From: Caulobacter sp. AP07
GTDB taxonomy: Bacteria; Pseudomonadota; Alphaproteobacteria; Caulobacterales; Caulobacteraceae
Length of the DNA stretch: 36,118 bases
Reading direction: 5' to 3'
Assembly (NCBI RefSeq): GCF_000281955.1
Contig: NZ_AKKF01000228.1
Span: 1 to 36,118, forward strand
Shown here: positions 1 to 6,454 of the stretch, piece after piece
How positions within the stretch are numbered: the first letter of the stretch is position 1
How the letters are laid out: each line of letters starts with the position of its first letter
Program-made: the position numbers and the translations under genes
Notes under the pieces: model-generated
What the model saw: the letters and a program-made list of their open reading frames with translations, nothing else
The model's database searches: none
Told to the model about the DNA's origin: nothing

Positions 1-88
1 GGGCGAGGCCCGGACGCTCCGCGACCCTTCCCATCGCCATCGCAGCCGTTCGGCGCGTGAGCGTGAAGTCGCGCCCGAAGCGGCGGCC

Positions 89-964
89 TCAGAACGCCGC
101 GCTGAACACCGTCCCGTCCGGCAGCAACGCCGCGCGCTTAACCCCGTCGGAGGCGAACGGCATGCTGACATTGCCGTCCCGGTCCACCGCGATCAGCCCG
201 CCGTCGCCGCCCAGAGCCGCGACCCCGGCGATCGCCGCCGCCGCCGCGCTCTCCAGGCTCTCGCCGCCGAACCGCATGCGGTGGGCGATCTGCACGGCCG
301 CGGCGGTGCGGATGAAGTATTCGCCCTGGCCGGTGCACGACACCGCCGCATGGTCGTCGGCCCAGGCCCCGGCCCCGATGATCGGCGAATCCCCGACCCG
401 GCCCGGCATCTTTCCGAACACCCCCGCCGTCGAGGTCGCCGCCGCCAGCCGGCCTTCAGCGTCGCGGACCACGCAGCCGACGGTGCCGGTCGGCAATTCC
501 GGCGGGTGGTTGGACTCGAACGCCCCGGCCTGGGTGAACCAATTGGCCGGGTCCGCGATCTCCTTCAGCCCCTGGGCGCGCGCGAAGGCCATCGCCCCCT
601 CGCCGGCCAGCATCACGTGAGGCGTCTTTTCCATCACCGCCCGGGCGGCGAGGATCGGGCTCTCGAAGCCCTGCAGGGCGGCGATCGAGCCGGCCCGGCC
701 GGTGGGCCCGTCCATCAGGCAGGCGTCCAGTTCATAGGCGCCGGCGGCGTTGGGCGAGGCGCCCTTGCCGGCGATGTAGAGGCCGCTGGCCTCCAGGGCG
801 ACGACGGTCTCGACGGCGACGTCCAGGGCGCTGGCCCCCGCCGCCAGCCGGTCGCGGGCCGCCTCGACCAGGCCGCGCATGTGGGCGATCTCGACGCCGT
901 AGTCGTGGCCCGGGGCGGAGCCGGCGCCGCCGTGCAGGGCGAGACTAAAACGTTTGTTTGACAT
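89..964 (-). CDS. Isoaspartyl peptidase / plant-type L-asparaginase (Ntn hydrolase)
   Basis: A 291-residue protein of the type 2 (plant-type) asparaginase family, which cleaves isoaspartyl dipeptides and often L-asparagine. It opens with [10 protein letters not shown] (about residues 7-16), the family's N-terminal signature. The self-cleavage site GTVGCVV places the predicted catalytic N-terminal threonine of the beta subunit at Thr161. [13 protein letters not shown] and [10 protein letters not shown], further along, are the substrate-pocket segments expected in the beta subunit. The length is close to the family norm of about 300. No signal peptide is visible, so a cytoplasmic enzyme is likely. 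It is divergent from the quinone oxidoreductase gene at 1034, so the roughly 70 bases between them should hold both promoters. Family assignment is firm; preference for isoaspartyl peptides over asparagine cannot be read from the sequence. Confidence 0.93.
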   Translation of the reverse strand: MSNKRFSLALHGGAGSAPGHDYGVEIAHMRGLVEAARDRLAAGASALDVAVETVVALEASGLYIAGKGASPNAAGAYELDACLMDGPTGRAGSIAALQGFESPILAARAVMEKTPHVMLAGEGAMAFARAQGLKEIADPANWFTQAGAFESNHPPELPTGTVGCVVRDAEGRLAAATSTAGVFGKMPGRVGDSPIIGAGAWADDHAAVSCTGQGEYFIRTAAAVQIAHRMRFGGESLESAAAAAIAGVAALGGDGGLIAVDRDGNVSMPFASDGVKRAALLPDGTVFSAAF

Positions 965-1033
965 TCCGCTTCCTTGGTCCGGCGCCCTGCGCTAGCGTCC
1001 GCGCTCTTAAAGACAAATGACGGGAGAAGCGAG

Positions 1034-2032
1034 ATGAAGGCGGTGCTCAGCAAGGCGGTCGGCGGACCCGAGACCCTGGTGCTGGAGGAGCTTCCCGACC
1101 CCGTCGCCGGCCCCGGCCAGGTGGTGCTGGCGGTCAAGGCCTGCGGCGTCAACTATCCCGACGTGCTGATCATCGAGGACAAGTACCAGTTCAAGCCGCA
1201 GCGCCCGTTCGCGCCCGGCGGCGAGGTGTCCGGAGTGGTCGAGTCGCTCGGCGAGGGGGTCACCACCCTGAAGGTCGGCCAGCGGGTGCTGGCCTCGAGC
1301 GGCCACGGCGGCATGGCCGAGAAGCTGCTGGTCGACGCCGTGCGCTGCACGCCGATCCCCGACTCCATGCCTTTCGACGAGGCCGCCGCCTTCATCCTGA
1401 CCTACGGCACCTCGTATTACGCCCTGAAGGACCGCGGCCAGCTGAAGGCCGGCGAGACCGTGCTGGTGCTGGGCGCGGCCGGCGGCGTCGGCCTGGCGGC
1501 CGTCGAACTGGCCAAGGCGGCTGGCGCCCGCGTCGTCGCCGCCGCCTCCAGCCAGGAGAAGGTCGACCTGGCCATCGCCCACGGCGCCGACGCCGGCGTG
1601 GTCTATCCGCGCGGTCCGTTCGACAAGGACGGCCAGAAGGCCCTGGCCAACCTGATCAAGGAGGCCTGCGGCCCCAATGGCTGGGACGTGGCCTATGACG
1701 CGGTTGGCGGCGACTATTCGGAAGCCACCATCCGGGCGGCCGGCTGGAACGGCCGCTTCCTGGTCATCGGCTTCCCGTCGGGCATCCCGAAGATCCCGCT
1801 GAACCTGACCCTGCTGAAGTCCTGCGACATCCGCGGGGTGTTCTGGGGCGCCTCGGTGGCCCGCGAGCCCAAGCTGCACGTCCAGAACGTCAAGGACCTG
1901 ATGGGCCTCTATGCCGAGGGCAAGATCAGGCCGCACGTGTCCGAGCGCTTCCCCCTGGCCAAGGCCGGCGACGCCATCGCCCACCTGGCCAGCCGCAAGG
2001 CGATGGGCAAGGTCGTGGTGGTCAACGACTAG
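1034..2032 (+). CDS. Zinc-free MDR quinone oxidoreductase / NADPH-dependent alcohol dehydrogenase-like protein
   Basis: A 332-residue medium-chain dehydrogenase/reductase of the quinone oxidoreductase branch, which reduces quinones or enones with NADPH. The N-terminal GroES-like domain (to about residue 120) lacks a zinc-binding cysteine cluster. The Rossmann domain carries the nucleotide-binding loop GAAGGVG at residues 147-153. The start at 1034 is preferred over an in-frame ATG 60 bases upstream because MKAVL is the usual N-terminus of the family and GGGAGAAG lies just before it. The gene stands alone on the plus strand, and a GGGGAC-type palindromic repeat begins 12 bases after its stop. 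The natural substrate is unknown. Confidence 0.92.
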   Translation: MKAVLSKAVGGPETLVLEELPDPVAGPGQVVLAVKACGVNYPDVLIIEDKYQFKPQRPFAPGGEVSGVVESLGEGVTTLKVGQRVLASSGHGGMAEKLLVDAVRCTPIPDSMPFDEAAAFILTYGTSYYALKDRGQLKAGETVLVLGAAGGVGLAAVELAKAAGARVVAAASSQEKVDLAIAHGADAGVVYPRGPFDKDGQKALANLIKEACGPNGWDVAYDAVGGDYSEATIRAAGWNGRFLVIGFPSGIPKIPLNLTLLKSCDIRGVFWGASVAREPKLHVQNVKDLMGLYAEGKIRPHVSERFPLAKAGDAIAHLASRKAMGKVVVVND

Positions 2033-2043
2033 GGGATGAGATT

Positions 2044-2110
2044 GGGGACGCACGCTCACGGCAAGGCCGTGGTCTATCTGGCTGAGATCGCGCCGTGAGT
2101 GTGTGTCCCC
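2044..2110. repeat. REP-like palindromic element, GGGGACAC family, copy 1
   Basis: Imperfect inverted repeat of 67 bases. The left arm GGGGACGCACGCTCACGGC (2044-2062) pairs with the right arm GCCGTGAGTGTGTGTCCCC (2092-2110), matching at 17 of 19 positions around a loop of about 29 bases. It begins 12 bases after the quinone oxidoreductase stop. Related elements lie at 16830-16855 and 27936-28004. Repeats of this shape are often mobilised by REP-associated tyrosine transposases (Y1_Tnp) encoded elsewhere; no such gene is in this window, so that link is inference. Confidence 0.8.
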
Positions 2111-2155
2111 TGTCGTCCAATAATGGTGAACAGTCTATAAACCAAGTGTTCAAGG

Positions 2156-2194
2156 TTAAATCCTGCTAAGGATCCTTATTGGCAAACATATAAC
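2156..2194 (+). promoter_or_regulatory. Candidate hfsJ promoter with a 12-base palindrome over the -35 position
   Basis: The 130 bases before the hfsJ-like gene are noticeably AT-richer than their surroundings. A -10-like TATAAC sits at 2189-2194. The perfect palindrome TAAGGATCCTTA (2167-2178) covers the place where a -35 box would lie, and the hexamer there does not resemble TTGACA. This arrangement suits an activator or repressor site, but no regulator can be named. Confidence 0.4.
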
Positions 2195-2242
2195 GCTGTT
2201 GCTCTAGAAGTCGTCCTTCGAATAGTCGGAGGCGGCGTTCAG

Positions 2243-3160
2243 ATGTTCCTACCCGCACGCGACGCGTTCTCTCCCGAGGCGCGTCGACCTTTTCGCCTGA
2301 GCCGGCGCCCTGAAGAGCGGGTGCGCGTTCTGGGCGGCGCGATGGACCTTGTCCGGCCGGAGGAGGTCTTCCACTTCGTGGCCGGCAAGATCGCCGCGCG
2401 GGAAGGGGCGATCGTCGCCAACCACAACCTCCACAGCCTCTATCTGATCCGCAAGGACGAGAAGATCGCCGAGTTCTACCAGCGGTCCGACCTGATCGAG
2501 GTCGACTCGGTGCCGCTGATCTTCTGGGCCCGCATCGTCGGCCGGGCCAGCCGGCGGTTCCATCGCTGCACCTATCTCGACTGGCGCGACGCCTTCTGGG
2601 AGCGCGCGATCGCCGAGAACTGGAAGGTGTTCTTCGTCGGCGGCGCGCCGGGCGTCGGCGAGCAGGCCGTCGACCGCATCCGGGCCGATTGGCCGGGCGC
2701 CCAGATCGAGACCCACCACGGCTATTTCGACGTGACCCAGGACGGGATCGAGAACCAGGCGGTGGTCGAGCTGATCCAGGCCTACAAGCCCGACATCGTG
2801 CTGGTCGGCATGGGCATGCCGCGCCAGGAGGTCTGGGTTCTGGAGAACCAGGCCCAGCTGGGACCCTGCGTCACCTTCACGGTCGGCGGGGCCTTCGACT
2901 ACGAGGCCGGCGTCCAGCGCCCTTCGCCCCGCTGGATGGGACAGGTGGGCATGGAGTGGCTGTTCCGGCTGATGGTCGATCCGCAGCGCCTGTTCACCCG
3001 CTACTGCCTGGAACCGTGGCACCTGATGGGCCCGGCCCTGCACGACCTGCGAAAAGCCCTTGTGAGACAGGCGGTTTCTCGTAAGGCTTCCGACACCGCT
3101 CGCGCCGAATATACGCGAGCGGCCGATTTGGCGCGCTCTGACAGTCTGGGGGGACGATGA
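2243..3160 (+). CDS. hfsJ: WecG/TagA/CpsF family glycosyltransferase, probable holdfast synthesis protein HfsJ
   Basis: A 305-residue GT26-family glycosyltransferase, an enzyme class that adds a sugar (often N-acetylmannosaminuronate or N-acetylmannosamine) to a lipid-linked intermediate on the cytoplasmic face of the membrane. Visible family features are VANHNLHSLYL (about 58-68), EVDSVPLIF with a conserved acidic Asp88, GMGMPRQEVW (189-198), and RPSPRWMGQVGMEWLFRL (226-243) ahead of the C-terminal amphipathic region that docks on the membrane. The ATG has GGAGG at 2228-2232. The last codons overlap the next gene as ATGA, so the two are probably translationally coupled. The HfsJ name rests on family and on remembered synteny with galE, the GGDEF-EAL gene and gdhZ in C. 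crescentus. There, HfsJ is needed for holdfast and is the target of the inhibitor HfiA. The alternative is a general exopolysaccharide glycosyltransferase. Confidence 0.85.
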   Translation: MFLPARDAFSPEARRPFRLSRRPEERVRVLGGAMDLVRPEEVFHFVAGKIAAREGAIVANHNLHSLYLIRKDEKIAEFYQRSDLIEVDSVPLIFWARIVGRASRRFHRCTYLDWRDAFWERAIAENWKVFFVGGAPGVGEQAVDRIRADWPGAQIETHHGYFDVTQDGIENQAVVELIQAYKPDIVLVGMGMPRQEVWVLENQAQLGPCVTFTVGGAFDYEAGVQRPSPRWMGQVGMEWLFRLMVDPQRLFTRYCLEPWHLMGPALHDLRKALVRQAVSRKASDTARAEYTRAADLARSDSLGGR

Positions 3161-3366
3161 GCTTGAAGATTTATCTGCCGCCGCCAGCCGTGAAGATCGA
3201 ACGTCCGGGCATTCTGCAACGCGTCGCGGCGATCCTTGGCCTGGCTGGCCTGGTCCTGGCCTGGGCTGTGCTGCTGTTGCCCTGCGCGCTCTGGCTGCTG
3301 GCCAGCCTGGTGGTCAACCGCCTGACGACGACGCCCGTTCGCCAGCAGGCCCGCCAACAAGCCTGA
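3157..3366 (+). CDS. Small membrane protein translationally coupled to the hfsJ-like gene
   Basis: A 69-residue protein with a polar N-terminus (residues 1-22), a hydrophobic stretch at about residues 23-54 rich in Leu, Ala and Val that could form one long or two short membrane spans with a central Pro-Cys, and a basic, glutamine-rich tail ending RQQARQQA. Its ATG overlaps the stop of the upstream glycosyltransferase in the arrangement ATGA at 3157-3160, a hallmark of translational coupling. I do not recognise the family. The overlap, codon use like the neighbours and clear membrane segment support a real gene. Its position suggests a partner or membrane anchor of the glycosyltransferase. Holdfast synthesis in Caulobacter is controlled by HfiA, also a small protein that acts on HfsJ, but I see no sequence basis for calling this HfiA. 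Confidence 0.7.
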   Translation: MSLKIYLPPPAVKIERPGILQRVAAILGLAGLVLAWAVLLLPCALWLLASLVVNRLTTTPVRQQARQQA

Positions 3367-3390
3367 ACGTTGTTCACTTATCCCTAGCCA

Positions 3391-3408
3391 GGCGCGCTCC
3401 GGCGCGCC
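3391..3408. other. Stem-loop with a TCCG tetraloop after the small membrane gene
   Basis: GGCGCGC (3391-3397) and GCGCGCC (3402-3408) form a perfect 7-pair stem closed by TCCG, an UNCG-like stable tetraloop on the plus strand. It begins 25 bases after the stop of the small membrane gene and has no T run after it. It could mark a factor-dependent 3' end or protect the mRNA. Confidence 0.4.
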
Positions 3409-3472
3409 AGGATGGCCGCGCCTAGCGTAGCGGCCCGATCCCAGAGGCCGCGCGAGGCTATGGGAGCGACGC

Positions 3473-4363
3473 ATGACGGGACGTCTGGACGGCAAGGTTG
3501 CGGTGATCACCGGCGGATGTTCGGGCATCGGGCTGGGGGCGGTCGAACTGTTCGTGGCCGAAGGCGCGTGCGTCGTGGCGGCCGACCTGCAGGCCGAGAA
3601 GGGCGCGATCCTCGAGCGGCGCTTCCCCGACAAGGTCCGGTTCTCGCGCTGCGACGTCACCGACGAGGCCCAGATCGCCGCGACCATGGCCCTGGCCCAG
3701 GAGGCCTTCGGCGGCCTCGACATCCTGTTCAACAACGCCGGCCACGGCGGCGCGCCCAACGGCGTGGCCGACATGACCGCCGAGGGCTGGGACGCCACCT
3801 TCGCCCTGCTGCTGCGCGGTCCGGTGCTGGGCATGAAGCACGCCCTGCCGCTGATGCTGGCGCGGGGTGGCGGCAGCGTCATCAACACCGCCTCGATCGC
3901 CGGCCTGCAGGCCGGGTTCGGGCCGCTGGCCTATTCCACCGCCAAATGCGCGGTGATCCACCTCAGCCGCTGCGCGGCGGCCGAGCTGTCGCCGCAGAAG
4001 ATCCGGGTCAACGCCATCTGCCCGGGCCTGATCGCCACCTCGATCTTCGGGGCCTCGATGGGCCTGCCGCGCGAGGTCGCCGACCAGATGGCCGCCCGCG
4101 TCGCCGAGGTCGGCCCCAAGATCCAGCCGGTCCCCAAGTCCGGCCTGCCCGAGGACATCGCCCGCGCCGCCCTCTACCTGGCCAGCGACGACTCCGAGTT
4201 CGTCACCGGCACGCACATCGTGGTCGACGGCGGCCTGACCATCGGCGGTCGCAGCAGCTGGGATTCCACCGCGCCGTCGCCGCTGCTGTCGGCGATGGGC
4301 ATCACGCCGGAGCAGGCCGAGCAGATGCGGGCGGCGGTGATCGCCTCGCAAGCCCACGCATGA
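3473..4363 (+). CDS. Short-chain dehydrogenase/reductase (classical SDR)
   Basis: A 296-residue NAD(P)-dependent oxidoreductase of the classical SDR family. The cofactor loop TGGCSGIG is at 13-20, the structural NNAG at 87-90, and the catalytic serine, tyrosine and lysine are Ser141, Tyr154 and Lys158 (YSTAK). The C-terminal LASDDSEFVTGTHIVVDGG is the usual end of the Rossmann fold; about 30 further residues extend beyond it. An acidic residue near the end of the second strand (AADLQ, Asp38) favours NAD over NADP. The EamA permease gene starts 28 bases downstream and the two are probably co-transcribed. The substrate cannot be inferred. Confidence 0.92.
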   Translation: MTGRLDGKVAVITGGCSGIGLGAVELFVAEGACVVAADLQAEKGAILERRFPDKVRFSRCDVTDEAQIAATMALAQEAFGGLDILFNNAGHGGAPNGVADMTAEGWDATFALLLRGPVLGMKHALPLMLARGGGSVINTASIAGLQAGFGPLAYSTAKCAVIHLSRCAAAELSPQKIRVNAICPGLIATSIFGASMGLPREVADQMAARVAEVGPKIQPVPKSGLPEDIARAALYLASDDSEFVTGTHIVVDGGLTIGGRSSWDSTAPSPLLSAMGITPEQAEQMRAAVIASQAHA

Positions 4364-4391
4364 CGGCGACCCCACCCATCACGGCAAGGTC

Positions 4392-5321
4392 GTGAGCCTG
4401 CTGGCGGCCGGGCGCGGGTTCGGGGCCCGGCTGACCCCCAACCTGCGCGGCGCGCTGTGGATGCTGGCCTCGGCGGTGCTGTTCACCGCCATGACCACCC
4501 TGATCAAATATCTGGGGGCGGGCTATCCGGCCGCCCTTCAGACCTTCTATCGCCAGCTGGCCGGGGTGATCGTGCTGCTGCCCCTGGTGGCGCGCGACTG
4601 GCGCGGGGCATTGCGGACCACGCGGCCGGGCATCCTGATCTTCCGCTCCAGCGCCGGGGTGCTGGCGATGATCCTGGCCTTCTACGCCTATCAGGAACTG
4701 CCGCTGGCCGACGCCAACGCCCTGTCGTTCACCCGCACCCTGTGGCTCGTGCCGCTGGCGGCCCTGGTGCTGCGCGAGCCGCTGGGCCCGATGCGCGTGG
4801 CCGCCGCCCTGGTCGGTTTTCTCGGCGTGCTGATCATGCTCAAGCCGGGTGGAGACGGCGCCCACTGGCTGGGCTGGCCGCAGGCGGCCGCCCTGGCCTC
4901 GGCCCTGCTGTTCGCCCTGACCATCACCGGCATGAAGGTGATGACCCGCGACCACTCGCCCTTCACCCTGCTGGTCTATGCGGCGGGCCTGGGCCTGGTG
5001 TTCTCGATCCCGCCGGCCCTGTTCGTCTGGCGCTGGCCCAGCCTGCCCGACCTCGGCCTGCTGGCCCTGATGGGGGTGATCGGCACCCTGACCCAGGGCT
5101 GCTACATCAAGGGCATGGAGGCCGGCGAGGCGGCGGTGATGGCGCCCATCGACTATACCCGCCTGGTGTTCGCGGTGGCCGCCGGCTTCCTGCTGTTCCA
5201 CGAGACGCCCAGTCCGGCCGTGCTGGCCGGCGCGGCCATCGTCGTGGCCTCGACCCTCTATATCAGCGTGCGCGAGCACCGGCTGTCGCGCCTCAAGGCG
5301 GCGACCGAACCGCCGTCCTAG
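4392..5321 (+). CDS. EamA/DMT-superfamily permease
   Basis: A 309-residue integral membrane protein of the drug/metabolite transporter superfamily. It has two homologous EamA repeats of about five helices each (roughly residues 20-150 and 160-295). Typical family features are the first-helix segment LWMLASAVLFTAMTTLIKYL and, in the second repeat, AAVMAPIDYTRLVFAVAAGFLLFHE. The start chosen is GTG at 4392, 28 bases after the SDR stop; an ATG at 4461-4463 would cut into the first helix and is less likely. Such proteins export metabolites, amino acids or nucleotides, but the cargo cannot be predicted here. The tail ends in a short basic cytoplasmic stretch. It probably shares a transcript with the SDR and possibly with galE, which starts 55 bases downstream. 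Confidence 0.88.
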   Translation: MSLLAAGRGFGARLTPNLRGALWMLASAVLFTAMTTLIKYLGAGYPAALQTFYRQLAGVIVLLPLVARDWRGALRTTRPGILIFRSSAGVLAMILAFYAYQELPLADANALSFTRTLWLVPLAALVLREPLGPMRVAAALVGFLGVLIMLKPGGDGAHWLGWPQAAALASALLFALTITGMKVMTRDHSPFTLLVYAAGLGLVFSIPPALFVWRWPSLPDLGLLALMGVIGTLTQGCYIKGMEAGEAAVMAPIDYTRLVFAVAAGFLLFHETPSPAVLAGAAIVVASTLYISVREHRLSRLKAATEPPS

Positions 5322-5376
5322 GCTGGCGGGCGGCGGCGAACCTCGTCATCCTCCCGTCAAGGACGGAGACCTTCTG

Positions 5377-6381
5377 ATGCAGACCGTATTGGTGGCCGGC
5401 GGCGCCGGCTATGTCGGATCGCACACCTGCCTGCGCCTGGCGCAGGAGGGCTTCCTGCCCGTGGTGTTCGACGACCTGTCCAACGGTCACCGCGAGCACG
5501 TGCAGTGGGGGCCCTTCGAGCAGGGCGACATCCGCGACGGCGCACGCCTGGACGCGGTGTTCGCCGCTCACAAGCCGGTGGCCGTGCTGCACTTCGCCGC
5601 CAGCATCGAGGTGGGGGAATCCACCAGGAACCCGGGCAAGTTCTTCGACAACAACGTCGGCGGGGCGATCTCGCTGATCGAGGCGACCCGGCGGGCCGGC
5701 GTCGAGGCCCTGGTGTTCTCCTCGACCTGCGCCACCTTCGGCGACCCGATCCGCCTGCCGATGGCCGAGGACCATCCGCAGAACCCGCTCAATCCCTACG
5801 GCCGCAGCAAGCTGATGGTCGAACAGGCCTTGGCCGATTACGCGCGCTATGTCGGCTTCCGCAGCGCGGTCCTCCGCTACTTCAACGCGGCCGGGGCCGA
5901 TCCCGAGGGCCGCATCGGCGAGTGGCACGAGCCCGAGACCCACGCCATCCCCCTGGCCATCGACGCGGCCCTGGGGCGTCGGGAGCATTTCACGATCTTC
6001 GGCGACGACTACGACACCCGCGACGGCACCGCCGTGCGCGACTACGTCCACGTGCTCGACCTGGCCGACGCCCACCTCCTGGCCCTGCGTCACCTGCTGG
6101 GCGGCGGCGAGGCGGCGATGTTCAACCTGGGCACGGGCCACGGCACGACCGTCCGCGAGATGATCGCCGGCGTCGAGCGGGTGTCGGGCCGGTCCCTGCC
6201 GGTGATCAACGCGCCGCGCCGGCTGGGCGACGCGCCGGAGCTGGTCAGCGACAACGCCCTGGCCCGTCAGCGCCTGGGATGGTCGCCGACCCGCGATCTG
6301 GACGCCATCCTGGGCAGCGCCTGGCACTGGCATTCCGGGCGGGCCAGCCAGGTTGCAACTCCGGCGGTCGCACGCCGATAG
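5377..6381 (+). CDS. galE: UDP-glucose 4-epimerase
   Basis: A 334-residue extended SDR that interconverts UDP-glucose and UDP-galactose using tightly bound NAD, supplying sugar nucleotides for surface polysaccharide. The NAD loop GGAGYVG is at 8-14, FDDLSNG (31-37) follows as in GalE, the active-site serine segment SSTCATFG is at 115-122, and the catalytic Tyr141 and Lys145 are in YGRSK. RYFNAAGADPEGRIGEWHE and the later TRDGTAVRDYVHVLDLA segment are diagnostic of GalE within the epimerase group. The usual SSSAVYG reads SSTCATFG here, a tolerated variant. GGACGGAG precedes the ATG. A stem-loop with a T run overlaps the stop codon and probably ends the transcript. The hfsJ-like gene nearby fits a role in envelope or holdfast sugars. 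Confidence 0.95.
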   Translation: MQTVLVAGGAGYVGSHTCLRLAQEGFLPVVFDDLSNGHREHVQWGPFEQGDIRDGARLDAVFAAHKPVAVLHFAASIEVGESTRNPGKFFDNNVGGAISLIEATRRAGVEALVFSSTCATFGDPIRLPMAEDHPQNPLNPYGRSKLMVEQALADYARYVGFRSAVLRYFNAAGADPEGRIGEWHEPETHAIPLAIDAALGRREHFTIFGDDYDTRDGTAVRDYVHVLDLADAHLLALRHLLGGGEAAMFNLGTGHGTTVREMIAGVERVSGRSLPVINAPRRLGDAPELVSDNALARQRLGWSPTRDLDAILGSAWHWHSGRASQVATPAVARR

Positions 6382-6382
6382 C

Positions 6383-6407
6383 GCGTATTTCGCGAAACGC
6401 TTTTTTT
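6383..6407 (+). terminator. Probable intrinsic terminator of galE
   Basis: GCGT (6383-6386) pairs with ACGC (6397-6400). The stem extends through TT/AA after one bulged A and has a short TCGCG loop. Seven T (6401-6407) follow directly. The structure starts only two bases after the galE stop codon begins to clear, and its T run overlaps the -35 box of the next gene. Confidence 0.6.
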
Positions 6408-6432
6408 GCACCTTCACCGTTATTGCTAGCAG
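6406..6432 (+). promoter_or_regulatory. Candidate promoter of the MHYT-GGDEF-EAL gene
   Basis: TTGCAC (6406-6411) and GCTAGCAG (6425-6432) are 13 bases apart, which fits the Caulobacter vegetative form TTGaCg-N10-14-GCTANAWC with mismatches. Transcription would begin near 6438, leaving a very short leader with GGGGGA at 6442-6447 before the GTG at 6455. Confidence 0.5.
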
Positions 6433-6454
6433 GAATTCCCTGGGGGACCTGTGT

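Noticed and set aside
1..40. Possible start of a further minus-strand gene (ATG at 40 reading off the window edge)
   Set aside because: Only 13 codons are visible, with no identifiable sequence; it cannot be supported.
2156..2169. CtrA-like box before the hfsJ-like gene (TTAA and CTAA)
   Set aside because: The spacing is 6, not 7, and the second half-site is CTAA, so it does not meet the TTAA-N7-TTAA form.
3157..3366. Naming the small membrane protein HfiA
   Set aside because: HfiA is encoded elsewhere in C. crescentus, and I cannot compare the sequences; size and membrane character alone are not enough.
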